A stretch of DNA of 64,000 nt from an uncultured Rhodospirillales bacterium (lineage in GTDB: Bacteria > Pseudomonadota > Alphaproteobacteria > Acetobacterales > Acetobacteraceae), in the NCBI GenBank assembly GCA_903835235.1, contig CAILMF010000054.1, positions 62,001 to 126,000 of the forward strand. Direction: 5' to 3'. Each line of letters begins with the position of its first letter. The stretch's first letter is position 1. Under the pieces are notes generated by a model. That model ran no database searches. It saw nothing but the letters and a program-made list of their open reading frames with translations, and was not told where the DNA came from. Both the position numbers and the translations under genes were made by a program. Positions 49,463 through 57,527 of this stretch are shown in pieces.

Positions 49463-50875
49463 TCAGGCCGCCAGTTCGTCCACGCGTTGGCGCGGCCGCA
49501 CCACCGTGACGGTGCAGGGCGCCTGGCCGGCCACGGCACCGCTGACGCTGCCCAGCAGCTTGCTGCGGGTGGTGCCGGCACTGGCGCCGATGACGATGTG
49601 GTCCACGTTGTTGGTGCGGGCATAGTCCAGCAGCGCCTCGGCGGCGTTGGTGGCTTCCAGCACGTGGAAGGTCACCCGGCCCTCCGGCAGGCGCAGCGGC
49701 GCGGCCCAGTGCTTCAGTTCCACCAGGCGCTGGACATGCTTGTTGTGGCCATGCGCGTCCAGCGTGGTGTCCATGCCCAGCAGCTTCTGCTGCCACACGT
49801 TCAGGCAGGCCAGGCGCGCCCCCGGCACCGTGGCCAGGATATGGCCGATGGTCGTGCGCAGCGCCTCCGCGACATGCGGCTTCTGTTCCGCCAGGTCCAC
49901 CGCCACGGCGACGATGGGCGCGGCCGAGACCTGTTCGGCCGCCGGGCGGTTGAAGCGCGGCTGGTATTCCGGGTTGAAGCGCCGGCGCATGCGGCGGCTC
50001 CAGGAGTCGCGCGCCAGTTTTTCGGCGCGCTGGGTCAGCGGTATCTGGGCGGGGTGGCGCAGGTCGAAGGCCAGTTGCGCGGCGCTGGCGTGGCGGCGCT
50101 GCGGCTCCACCTCCAGGCAACGCAGGATCACTTCCTGCAGCCAGGGCGGGCAGTCGCGCCGCAGCTTGCGCGGCGGCACCGGGTCCCACCACAGCCGGCG
50201 CTTCAGCCCGCTCAGCCGCTGCGGGTCGCCGAAGGGGCGCTGCCCGGTGGTGAAGAAGTACAGCATGGCCCCCAGCGCGAAGAGGTCGCTGCGCGGTTCG
50301 CTGCGGATGCCCATGATCTGTTCCGGCGCCATGTAGGGCGCGGTGCCGTAGGGCAGGCGGAACTCCTCCTCCATCAGGTCCGGCAGCTGGTCGTGGCGCG
50401 ACAGGCCGAAGTCGATCAGCACCACCTCTCCGCCGGGGCGCAGCAGGATGTTGGACGGCTTGATGTCCAGGTGGACGACATGCTGACGGTGCAGCGCGTC
50501 GATGGCGTCGGCGACCTTGGCGCCGATCTCCGCCACATCCTCGATCGGCAGCGGCAGGTGTTTCAGCTTCTCCAGCAGGCTTGAACCCGGGACCTGCTCC
50601 ATGACGATGTAGGGCTGATTGTCGAAGTCCGCCGTGGCGATGCAGCGCGGCACGTGCGGGCCGTGCAGCCGCGGCAGGATCATCGTCTCCATCTCGAAGC
50701 TGACGATGGCCGCGGGGTCCTCGCCTTCGAACAGGCGGGGCACCTTCATCAGCAAGGGCTCGGGATGGTCCGGGTGGGTCACGCTCCACAGGATCGCCAT
50801 GCCGCCATTGTGCAGCAGTTGGCCGATGGTGAAGCCATCCACCACCGCGCCATGGGCCAGGCGGGCCTTCGCCAT
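49463..50875 (-). CDS. Ser/Thr protein kinase fused to a universal stress protein domain
   Basis: A 470-residue cytoplasmic protein. The Hanks-type kinase (about residues 15-275) has a shortened glycine loop (LLHNGGMAILWSV), the ATP lysine in LLMKVPR, FEMETMIL, HLDIKPSN (Leu in place of the Arg of HRD, an RD-minus catalytic loop), LIDFGLSR and YMAPEQIMG. After a basic linker, residues 320-470 form a UspA domain with HIVIGASAGTTRSKLLGSVS, the nucleotide-binding motif, and PCTVTVVRP. The metallophosphatase gene ends four bases upstream, giving a kinase-phosphatase pair. Confidence 0.9.
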   Translation of the reverse strand: MAKARLAHGAVVDGFTIGQLLHNGGMAILWSVTHPDHPEPLLMKVPRLFEGEDPAAIVSFEMETMILPRLHGPHVPRCIATADFDNQPYIVMEQVPGSSLLEKLKHLPLPIEDVAEIGAKVADAIDALHRQHVVHLDIKPSNILLRPGGEVVLIDFGLSRHDQLPDLMEEEFRLPYGTAPYMAPEQIMGIRSEPRSDLFALGAMLYFFTTGQRPFGDPQRLSGLKRRLWWDPVPPRKLRRDCPPWLQEVILRCLEVEPQRRHASAAQLAFDLRHPAQIPLTQRAEKLARDSWSRRMRRRFNPEYQPRFNRPAAEQVSAAPIVAVAVDLAEQKPHVAEALRTTIGHILATVPGARLACLNVWQQKLLGMDTTLDAHGHNKHVQRLVELKHWAAPLRLPEGRVTFHVLEATNAAEALLDYARTNNVDHIVIGASAGTTRSKLLGSVSGAVAGQAPCTVTVVRPRQRVDELAA

Positions 50876-50879
50876 GGCG

Positions 50880-51620
50880 CTACAGGCCCCGGTAGAGGCG
50901 CGCGGCCAGGCTTTCCGGCAGGCCGGCGTCGCGGATCTTCTCGGCCGCCGCTGCCACGTCATACGGCACGCGGTGCCAGGTGAACTGGCTGTTGGCGGCA
51001 TCCAGCATGCCCCAGCAGGCCGCGGGGTCGCCATCCCGCGGCTGGCCCACGGCGCCCAGCACCGCCAGCCATTGCCGCGGGCGGGGCAGCGGCACGGCCA
51101 TGCCGGCCGTGGGGCGGAAGGCAGTCAGCTTGTCGGTGGCGGTGATGCCGTAGAGCCGCGGGGTATGGACATGGCCGCAGAAGGTCAGCCGCTGGGTGGT
51201 CGCCACCAGGCTGCGGCGGGCTTCTTCCTGTTCTGTCACGTAGCGCCAGGCGGCGGGGTCGGAGGCATCGGCATGGACGTAGAGCCGGTCCTCCTCCTCC
51301 ACCTCCAGCGGCAGGGCCTTGAGGAAGGCCAGCGCTTCCGGCGCCAACTGCTGGCGGGTCCAGGCGATGGCGGCGGCAGCGGTGGCGTTCAGCCCACCCG
51401 GCCCCTTCCAGGCGGCCTCGTCGTGGTTGCCGGCAACGGCGATGGCGCCCTGCGCGACCAGGTCCCGCACCTGCTGCACCACCCAGCCGGGGTCGGCGCC
51501 ATAGCCGACGAAATCGCCCAGCAGGACGATGCGGTCTGGGCGGTGCTGGCGGGCGTGCTCCAGGCAGGCGGCGAAGGCCTCACGATTGCCATGGATGTCG
51601 CTGAACAGCGCGATCCGCAT
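50880..51620 (-). CDS. Calcineurin-like metallophosphatase
   Basis: A 246-residue enzyme with all the binuclear metal motifs: DIHGNREAF (Asp8, His10), LLGDFVGYGADPGWV, AVAGNHDEAAW and FCGHVHTPRLYG. YfcE/YaeI-like relatives hydrolyse phosphodiesters or phosphoproteins. GGGAGGGG lies before the ATG at 51620. The kinase-UspA gene begins four bases after its stop, which suggests they act on a common signal or target. Confidence 0.9.
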   Translation of the reverse strand: MRIALFSDIHGNREAFAACLEHARQHRPDRIVLLGDFVGYGADPGWVVQQVRDLVAQGAIAVAGNHDEAAWKGPGGLNATAAAAIAWTRQQLAPEALAFLKALPLEVEEEDRLYVHADASDPAAWRYVTEQEEARRSLVATTQRLTFCGHVHTPRLYGITATDKLTAFRPTAGMAVPLPRPRQWLAVLGAVGQPRDGDPAACWGMLDAANSQFTWHRVPYDVAAAAEKIRDAGLPESLAARLYRGL

Positions 51621-51704
51621 CAAATCCCCTCCCTGGGCCGCCGGCCGCTGCCAGTAAGCACGCCGGCGCCGCAGCGTCGATTGAGCGGGATCAACCGGGG
51701 GTGG

Positions 51705-51833
51705 TCAACGCACCGCGACCGCCACCATGGGTCCGGTGCGGTGCAGGGCCGCCAGGTGCGAGGCAAGGTGCCCGCTGCCGAGCGACAGGCCCAGCAGGCC
51801 GATTGTGGCGATGAGAACGATAGCCGACTTCAT
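51705..51833 (-). CDS. 42-residue hydrophobic small protein
   Basis: A 42-residue frame with an ideal ribosome site (GGAGG five bases before ATG). The sequence MKSAIVLIATIGLLGLSLGS is a hydrophobic helix or signal-like segment, followed by GHLASHLAALHRTGPMVAVAVR. It resembles no family I know and is too short for gene-finding length cutoffs. The ribosome site lies in a hairpin (51839-51861). It precedes the metallophosphatase gene on the same strand. Confidence 0.5.
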   Translation of the reverse strand: MKSAIVLIATIGLLGLSLGSGHLASHLAALHRTGPMVAVAVR

Positions 51834-51838
51834 GCCGG

Positions 51839-51861
51839 CCTCCGCGCAAGGGGTGCGGAGG
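51839..51861 (-). promoter_or_regulatory. Hairpin covering the small-protein ribosome site
   Basis: On the minus strand CCTCCGC (51861-51855) pairs perfectly with GCGGAGG (51845-51839), and the GGAGG is the Shine-Dalgarno sequence of the 42-residue ORF. In an mRNA starting upstream this would hide the ribosome site. Function is inferred. Confidence 0.4.
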
Positions 51862-51959
51862 TACAACGCCGTTCGCGCTTATCGGTTGCCTGGGTCCACG
51901 AATGGGGGCGGGGGCCGGCCCTCGGTCGCGCCCCTGGCGCGCGTGTTCCCTGGTCGCGC

Positions 51960-51970
51960 GGGGGGGGGGG
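51960..51970. repeat. Run of eleven G residues
   Basis: A homopolymer of eleven G (on + strand) directly beside the stop codon of receptor 7. It is prone to slippage and sequencing error. It lies outside coding sequence, so no frame is affected. Confidence 0.9.
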
Positions 51971-52942
51971 TTAATCCACGGTCGCGCCGGAAGCCCGCAC
52001 CAGCGGCGCCCAGATGGCCACCTGGCGTTCCAGGAAGCGGTCCATCGTCGGCCCGTCCATCGGCGTGGCGTTGCGGAAGCCGGTCTGGGTGATGCGCGCC
52101 TGCACCGCCGGCTGCGCCATGGCGGCGGCGAAAGCGGCGCGCAGCCGGGCCAGCGCCGGGGCGGGCGTGTCCTTCGGCACCGCCACGCCGTAGAAGGGGT
52201 CCATCTCCTGGAAGTCGCCCAGCCCCAGGCTGGCCAGGGTCGGCACATCCGGCATGGCCGCATCCGGCTGCGGGCCGCTGACGCCCAGGCTGCGCAGCCG
52301 GCCTTCCCGCCACAGGCCGAGGATCGGCGGCGTGGTGGAGAAGCCGAACTCGATCTCGTTCGACACCAAGGCGGTGATGCCCTCGGGCGGGCCGCGATAG
52401 GGCACGTGGTCGGCGCGAATGCCGGTGGCCTGCACCAGCAGCACGCTGGACAGGTGCTGCGACGACCCGCTGCCGGGCGAGAAGTAGCGCAGCTGCGGCC
52501 TGGAGGCGTCCCTGCCATGGGCCACCAGTTCGGCCAGCGACCGGAACGGCGAGGCCGCCGGCACCATCAGCGCGTTCTGCGCGAAGCACTGGATGCCCAC
52601 GGGTGCGAAGTCCCGCCAGGGATCGAAGGGCAGGCTGCGGTACAGCGCCCGATTCACCGCCACGGTGGAGGTGACCATCAGGATCATGGTGTAGCCATCC
52701 GGCCTGGACCGCGCGACGGCGCCGGTGCCGACCGAGCCACCCGCGCCGGCACGATTCTCCACCGCGACCGGGTGGCCAAGCTGTTCGCCCATGGCCTGGG
52801 CGACGATGCGGCCGGCGATATCGGTGGCGCTGCCGGCGGTGAAGGGCACCACCAGGGTCAGCGGCCGGCTGGGGAAGGCGTCCTGCGCCAGGGCCGGGGT
52901 GGCCAGCGCCAGTGGCGCGGCGAGCAGGTGGCGGCGATGCAT
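51971..52942 (-). CDS. Bug/TctC-family periplasmic solute receptor 7
   Basis: A 323-residue receptor starting MHRRHLLAAPLALATPALAQ. Binding loop PSRPLTLVVPFTAGSATDIA has Ser in place of the second Gly of FAPGG; VAVENRAGAGGSVGTGAVARSRPDG follows (two runs). It is closely related to receptor 8, which lies 10 bases upstream and ends in the same LVRASGATVD. Tandem duplication with divergence is likely. Eleven G residues follow its stop. Confidence 0.92.
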   Translation of the reverse strand: MHRRHLLAAPLALATPALAQDAFPSRPLTLVVPFTAGSATDIAGRIVAQAMGEQLGHPVAVENRAGAGGSVGTGAVARSRPDGYTMILMVTSTVAVNRALYRSLPFDPWRDFAPVGIQCFAQNALMVPAASPFRSLAELVAHGRDASRPQLRYFSPGSGSSQHLSSVLLVQATGIRADHVPYRGPPEGITALVSNEIEFGFSTTPPILGLWREGRLRSLGVSGPQPDAAMPDVPTLASLGLGDFQEMDPFYGVAVPKDTPAPALARLRAAFAAAMAQPAVQARITQTGFRNATPMDGPTMDRFLERQVAIWAPLVRASGATVD

Positions 52943-52952
52943 GGCTTTGCCC

Positions 52953-53921
52953 CTAATCAACGGTTGCGCCGGAAGCGCGGACCAGGCCGGCCCAGAACGC
53001 GACCTGGCGGTCGATGAAGCCTTCCATCGCCGCGCCGTCCATCGGCGCGGTGGGGTAGAAGCCGGCATCGGCCAGGCGCTGGGCGAAGGCGGGTTCGTCC
53101 AGCGCGGCGCGGAAGCCCTGGCGCAGCACGGCCAGCGCCGCCGGTGGCGTGCCCGCTGGTGCCGCGATGCCGTACCAGACATTGGTTTCCTCGAAGCCCG
53201 GCAGCCCCTGCGCGGCAAAGGGCCGCACCTCCGGCAGCGTCGGCGGGCTGGTGGTGCCGGTCACGCCCAGCACGCGCAGCCGGCCTTCCCGCACCAGCGG
53301 CACGGTGGAGGGCACGGCGGCGAAGCCCCATTCGATCTCGCCTGCCAGCAACCCGGTCAGGCCCTCGGAGGGGCCACGATAGGGAATGTGCTCGGCGCGG
53401 ATGCCGGTGGCGTTGACCACCTGTACCGCCGAGAGATGCTGCGTGGTGCCATTGCCCGGGGAGAAATAGCGCAGCGGCGGGCGCGCGGCGTCGCGCCCGG
53501 CGGCGATGAACTGCGCCAGGGTCTGGAACGGGGCGGTGCCGGACACCACCAGCGCATTGGGCGTGGAGGCCGCGATGACCACCGGCGCCAGGTCGCGCTG
53601 CGGGTCGTAGGCCAGGTTGCGGAACAGGGCGCGATTGATCGGGATGGTCGAGGCGCTGACGAAGGCCAGCGTCAACCCGTCCGGCTTGCTGCGCGCCACC
53701 TGTTGGACGCCGATGCTGCCGCCGGCGCCGGGGCGGTTTTCTATCGTTACCGGCTGGCGCAGCGGCCCGCTGGCGGCATTGGCCAGCAGCCGGCCCAGCA
53801 GGTCGTTCACCGACCCCGCGCTGAACGGCACTACCAGCAGCAGCGGCCGGTCGGGAAAGCCAGGCTGCGCCTTGGCGGCGCTGGCGAGGAACGGTGCGGC
53901 GAGCAGGAACCTGCGATGCAT
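52953..53921 (-). CDS. Bug/TctC-family periplasmic solute receptor 8
   Basis: A 322-residue receptor with signal MHRRFLLAAPFLASAAKAQP, binding loop PDRPLLLVVPFSAGSVNDLL, and VTIENRPGAGGSIGVQQVARSKPDG (two runs). It shares with receptor 7 the unusual SAGS/TAGS loop, RYFSPG(N/S)G and EHIPYRGPSEGLTGLLAGE-like segments, so ligands may be related. The membrane dipeptidase-like gene ends 22 bases upstream on the same strand and may supply the ligand. Confidence 0.92.
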   Translation of the reverse strand: MHRRFLLAAPFLASAAKAQPGFPDRPLLLVVPFSAGSVNDLLGRLLANAASGPLRQPVTIENRPGAGGSIGVQQVARSKPDGLTLAFVSASTIPINRALFRNLAYDPQRDLAPVVIAASTPNALVVSGTAPFQTLAQFIAAGRDAARPPLRYFSPGNGTTQHLSAVQVVNATGIRAEHIPYRGPSEGLTGLLAGEIEWGFAAVPSTVPLVREGRLRVLGVTGTTSPPTLPEVRPFAAQGLPGFEETNVWYGIAAPAGTPPAALAVLRQGFRAALDEPAFAQRLADAGFYPTAPMDGAAMEGFIDRQVAFWAGLVRASGATVD

Positions 53922-53943
53922 CAGAAAGGTACCCCCCAAGGGT

Positions 53944-54978
53944 TCAACCCCAGACCTGGCCGTAAACCCTGAGCCAATTCCCCCCGAGAAGCTTTCGCAC
54001 ATCCTCGGCCGAAAAGCCGCGCCGCAGCAAGCCCGGCACGACAGCGCCGAAGGTTTTCGGGGTTTCGATGCCGGCCGGGTACACATAGGGCGGCGGCGGA
54101 TAGGTCTTCGGCTGCCAGATGCCGCGGGCCAGTCGGATATCGTATAGCCGCTTCGCTTCGCCCAGGTCGGCGACGCCTTCCATGCCCTCATAATAGTCCA
54201 CGCCGATGCCGACATGGTCGATGCCCACGAGGTCGGCGATATAGGCGATGTGGTCGATATAGGCGTCCAGCGTCGGCCGCTGGTCCCGCCCGATGAAGTA
54301 GGGGTAGCCGCACGCGCCCATCACCCCGCCGCTGCCGGCGATGGCCTTGATCAGTTCATCCGCGACGTTGCGGTCACACTCGAACACGCCCTTGGGGTTG
54401 CCATGGCTGACGATGACCGGGGCGCTGCTGTGCGCCACCGCGTCCATGCTGGTGCGGTGCCCGGTATGGGCGCAGTCCACGATAATGCGCGCCTCGTTCA
54501 GCTTGCGCACCACGCGGCGGCCGAAGGTGGAAAGGCCGCCATCGCTGGCTTCCTCGGCGCCGTCGCCGACGCGGTTCTTCACGTTGTAGCAAAGCTGCAC
54601 CACCCGCACGCCCAGCACGGCGTAGGCCTCCACCAGGTCCAGGTCGTCCTCGATGGGGTCGGTGCCCTGGAAGTGGAAGATCAGCCCGAGTTCGCCGGCG
54701 GCCTTGGCGGCGGGGATGTCGGCGGCCTGCAGGACGTGGCGCAGCTTGCCGTGTTCGCGGATGAAGCGGAGCCAACCGCCCAGTATGCGCAGCGTGGTCT
54801 CGGCATTGTCGGTGCCGCCGACGGTGGGCGCCGCCGCTGTGATGCCGCCGGCCAGGAACCAGTCCACAAAGGGACGGGTGCGCAGCAGCGGGCAGCAGGC
54901 GTCGATGCTAATGGCATCGCGGAACAGGTCGATGCTGATGGCGTCGCGGTACAGGTCAGCCGCCTCGGTCGTGCTCAT
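53944..54978 (-). CDS. M19-type membrane dipeptidase family protein, atypical metal site
   Basis: A 344-residue TIM-barrel protein of the peptidase M19 family. Histidines of the second metal site appear in VDCAHTGHRTSMDA and VIVSHGNPKGVFE, and the family segments GLIFHFQGTDPIEDDL and VGIGVDYYEGME are seen. The usual first-site motif His-x-Asp near the N-terminus is absent, and the bridging Glu is not in its place (FQGTD). The N-terminus holds a 9-residue repeat (LYRDAISID, LFRDAISID; 27-base DNA repeat at 54901-54954). No signal peptide is seen. It heads a unit with receptors 8 and 7. Confidence 0.82.
   Translation of the reverse strand: MSTTEAADLYRDAISIDLFRDAISIDACCPLLRTRPFVDWFLAGGITAAAPTVGGTDNAETTLRILGGWLRFIREHGKLRHVLQAADIPAAKAAGELGLIFHFQGTDPIEDDLDLVEAYAVLGVRVVQLCYNVKNRVGDGAEEASDGGLSTFGRRVVRKLNEARIIVDCAHTGHRTSMDAVAHSSAPVIVSHGNPKGVFECDRNVADELIKAIAGSGGVMGACGYPYFIGRDQRPTLDAYIDHIAYIADLVGIDHVGIGVDYYEGMEGVADLGEAKRLYDIRLARGIWQPKTYPPPPYVYPAGIETPKTFGAVVPGLLRRGFSAEDVRKLLGGNWLRVYGQVWG
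54901..54954. repeat. 27-base tandem duplication inside the dipeptidase gene
   Basis: Units 54901-54927 and 54928-54954 are near identical (three differences) and encode two 9-residue copies of (L)(F/Y)RDAISID. Confidence 0.8.
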
Positions 54979-55103
54979 CGCGCCCGGTTTCTCCGCATTT
55001 GGCGAGCGGATGCTGGCGGAAGCGGCGCGGCGCGGCAACTGCGGGCTTGCGGTGTCGACCCCGGGCATGCCGCAATGCAGCACTCCCCCGCAGGAGAATG
55101 CGC

Positions 55104-55514
55104 ATGACCCCCGAGCAGGTAACGCTGGTGCAGCAGAGCTTCCAGCTGGTGCTGCCGATCAAGGACCAGGCGGCGGCGCTTTTCTATGGCCGGCTGTTCG
55201 AGACCGACCCGACCACCCAGCCGCTGTTTGCCAGGACCGACATGGCGGCGCAGGGCGGCAAGCTGATGGCCGCCATCGCCCTGGTGGTGAACAACCTGGC
55301 CAACCCGGCCGCGATCCTGCCGGTGGCCCAGGACATGGCGAAGCGCCATGTCGGCTATGGCGTGACCCGGGCGCAGTACGGCAGCGTCGGCGCGGCGCTG
55401 CTGTGGACGCTGGGCCAGGGGCTCGGCGCGGCCTTCACGCCGGAGGTGGAGGCCGCCTGGACGGCGGCCTATACGCTGCTGGCCGGGGTGATGACCGAGG
55501 CCGCCTACGGCTGA
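55104..55514 (+). CDS. Single-domain bacterial haemoglobin
   Basis: A 136-residue globin of the Vitreoscilla/flavohaemoglobin type. Aligned with Vitreoscilla haemoglobin it keeps Tyr28 (B10), Phe42 (CD1), Gln50 (E7) and the proximal His82 in AKRHVGYGV. Oxygen or NO binding under low oxygen is the family role; lacking a reductase domain it must be reduced by another protein. AGGAG lies seven bases before the ATG at 55104. It is divergent from the dipeptidase gene and convergent with a small membrane ORF. Confidence 0.9.
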   Translation: MTPEQVTLVQQSFQLVLPIKDQAAALFYGRLFETDPTTQPLFARTDMAAQGGKLMAAIALVVNNLANPAAILPVAQDMAKRHVGYGVTRAQYGSVGAALLWTLGQGLGAAFTPEVEAAWTAAYTLLAGVMTEAAYG

Positions 55515-55640
55515 TCAGCCGCGGAAGCCGGCCAGGGCGAAGAGCCCGACGAGGAAGACGATGAAGCCGGCGCCCTGGGCCAGGTAGCTGGCCAGGCTCT
55601 GCGGCTTTTCCTCGCTGCGGCGGTAGCTGGTGGCGGACAT
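55515..55640 (-). CDS. 41-residue single-helix membrane protein
   Basis: A short frame with AGGAG seven bases before the ATG. It encodes MSATSYRRSEEKPQSLASYL followed by a helix AQGAGFIVFLVGLFALAGF and stop after RG. A charged head and one hydrophobic helix fit a small inner-membrane protein. Its end abuts the globin stop (convergent, no gap). No family recognised. Confidence 0.6.
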   Translation of the reverse strand: MSATSYRRSEEKPQSLASYLAQGAGFIVFLVGLFALAGFRG

Positions 55641-55704
55641 GGGGTATCTCCTGGGTTGCAGAATATACCCAGCTCTGCACGCGCCATGCCTGCAAAATGC
55701 GAGG

Positions 55705-56424
55705 CTAAGTGCGGGCGGCCGCGATCAGCCGGCGCATCTCCGCAATGGCGGCCGGCAACCCGGTGAAGACGCTCTGCGAGATCAGGAAGTGGCCGATGCT
55801 GACCTCCTCCATCTCCGGCATGGCGGCGATGGCGCCAACCGTGTCGAAGGCCAGGCCGTGGCCGGCATGGCAATGCAACCCGGCGGCGCGGGCCGCCTGG
55901 GCGCCCAGGGCCAGGCGCGCCAGCAGGGCAGGGCGCTCGGCCGGTGCGGCATCGGCATAGGCGCCGGTGTGGAGTTCGATGGCCTGGGCGCCCAGCGCGC
56001 GGCAGGCCTGGATCTGCGCCGCATCGGCCTCGACGAAGACCGACACCTCGATCCCCGCCGCCGCCATGCGCTGGATGGACTGGCCGAGGAACGGCCCGGC
56101 GCGCAGCACGTCCAGCCCGCCTTCCGTCGTCAGCTCCTGGCGCTTTTCCGGCACGATGCAGCAGGCTTCCGGGCGCAGCGCCAGGGCGAAGCCGACCATC
56201 TCCTCGGTCGCCGCCATCTCGAAGTTGAGGCGCGTTGGCACTTCGGCCCGCACGCCCAGCACATCGGCATCCCGCACGTGACGGCGGTCTTCGCGCAGAT
56301 GCATGGTGATGCCATCCGCGCCCGCGGCCATGCAGAGGCGGGCCGCCTCCACCGGGCTGGGGAAGTGGCCGCCGCGGGCGTTTCGCAGCGTCGCCACGTG
56401 GTCGATATTCACCGAAAGGCGCAT
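55705..56424 (-). CDS. pdxJ: Pyridoxine 5'-phosphate synthase
   Basis: A 239-residue enzyme that condenses 1-deoxy-xylulose 5-phosphate with 3-amino-2-oxopropyl phosphate to make pyridoxine phosphate. Typical features: SVNIDHVATLRNARGGHFPS, GADGITMHLREDRRHV, NFEMAATEEMV, VSVFVEADAAQI, IELHTGAYADA and CHAGHGLAFDTV. Length is standard. Its ATG overlaps the pdxA stop by one base, joining the two vitamin B6 genes. Confidence 0.96.
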   Translation of the reverse strand: MRLSVNIDHVATLRNARGGHFPSPVEAARLCMAAGADGITMHLREDRRHVRDADVLGVRAEVPTRLNFEMAATEEMVGFALALRPEACCIVPEKRQELTTEGGLDVLRAGPFLGQSIQRMAAAGIEVSVFVEADAAQIQACRALGAQAIELHTGAYADAAPAERPALLARLALGAQAARAAGLHCHAGHGLAFDTVGAIAAMPEMEEVSIGHFLISQSVFTGLPAAIAEMRRLIAAART

Positions 56425-57416
56425 CAGTTTTCTCCCGACCGCGCACCGCGGTGCGTTGCGATATGGGCCGCCAGGCGGATGGCGGCGATCAGGCTGGCGG
56501 GGTCGGCGGTGCCGGTGCCGGCGATATCCAGCGCGGTGCCGTGGTCGGGGCTGGTGCGGACGATGGAAAGCCCCAGCGTGACGTTGACGCCGCCATTCAT
56601 GTCCAGCGTCTTGATCGGGATCAGCGCCTGGTCGTGATAGAGGCAGATCGCCACGTCGTAGCCCGGCCGGGCGCCGGCGGTGAACATGGTGTCCGGCGGC
56701 ATCGGGCCGCGGGCGTCGATGCCCATGGCGCGCAGCTGAGCGATCGCGGGGGCGACGATCTCGATATCCTCGCGCCCGAGGCTGCCGCCCTCGCCGGCAT
56801 GCGGGTTCAGCCCGGCCACGGCCAGGCGGGGCGCGGCGATACCGAAATCCTGCCGCAGCCCGGCGGCGGTCAGGCTGGCGATCTCGACGATCAGCTCCGG
56901 CGTCAGCCTGGCGATGGCGAGCTTCAGCGGCTCATGGATCGTCACGGGCACCACGCGCAGTTGCTCGCTGGCCAGCAGCATCACCGGCTGGGCGGCGACG
57001 CCGGCGAGTTCGTGCAGGTATTCGGTGTGCCCGGGGTGCTTGAAGCCGGCGGCATAGAGCGCCGATTTCTGGATCGGGTTGGTCACCACGCCGCCGACCC
57101 GGCCGGCCTTGGCCAGGGCCACCGCGGTGTCGATGCTGGCGATGGTCGCCGCGGCATTGGCCGGGTTGATGCGCCCGGGCACAGCCGGTTCCGCCAGCGG
57201 CTGGTGCAGCACCGGCAGGGCGTGCGGGAAGGCGGCGGCGGCTTCCTCCGGCCCGGAAACCTGGGCGGCCCCGGGGTGGCGGCGGATATCGTCCACCAGC
57301 AGGAAGGCCGGGCCGGTCGCCCGCAGCGCCTGCCAGGCGGCCCGCGCGATCTCGGCGCCGATGCCGGCGGGTTCACCCATGGTCAGGGCCAGCGGGGGTA
57401 TTGGGGGCTCGGTCAT
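56424..57416 (-). CDS. pdxA: 4-hydroxythreonine-4-phosphate dehydrogenase
   Basis: A 330-residue NAD-dependent dehydrogenase of pyridoxal phosphate synthesis. Landmarks: [15 protein letters not shown] (residues 8-22), [23 protein letters not shown] (two runs), [36 protein letters not shown] and [14 protein letters not shown] with zinc-binding His residues. The product is used by PdxJ, whose gene overlaps the stop. The ATG at 57416 coincides with the start of family homology; an upstream ATG at 57461 is less likely. Confidence 0.96.
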   Translation of the reverse strand: MTEPPIPPLALTMGEPAGIGAEIARAAWQALRATGPAFLLVDDIRRHPGAAQVSGPEEAAAAFPHALPVLHQPLAEPAVPGRINPANAAATIASIDTAVALAKAGRVGGVVTNPIQKSALYAAGFKHPGHTEYLHELAGVAAQPVMLLASEQLRVVPVTIHEPLKLAIARLTPELIVEIASLTAAGLRQDFGIAAPRLAVAGLNPHAGEGGSLGREDIEIVAPAIAQLRAMGIDARGPMPPDTMFTAGARPGYDVAICLYHDQALIPIKTLDMNGGVNVTLGLSIVRTSPDHGTALDIAGTGTADPASLIAAIRLAAHIATHRGARSGEN

Positions 57417-57527
57417 GCGTTGCAGATAGGGTGTCGCGGCCGATCTGCGAAGCCAGGACATGGCAGCGACACTTTACTACTTTTGCGGGCATCTCCTGAC
57501 ATGCAATTCGGCAATGGCGGGCGCAGG

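Noticed and set aside
47268-50789. A single 1173-codon frame joining the acyl-CoA synthetase to the kinase region
   Set aside because: The upstream part is a frame-shadow of the kinase-UspA gene; synthetase homology begins just after the TTG at 49394.
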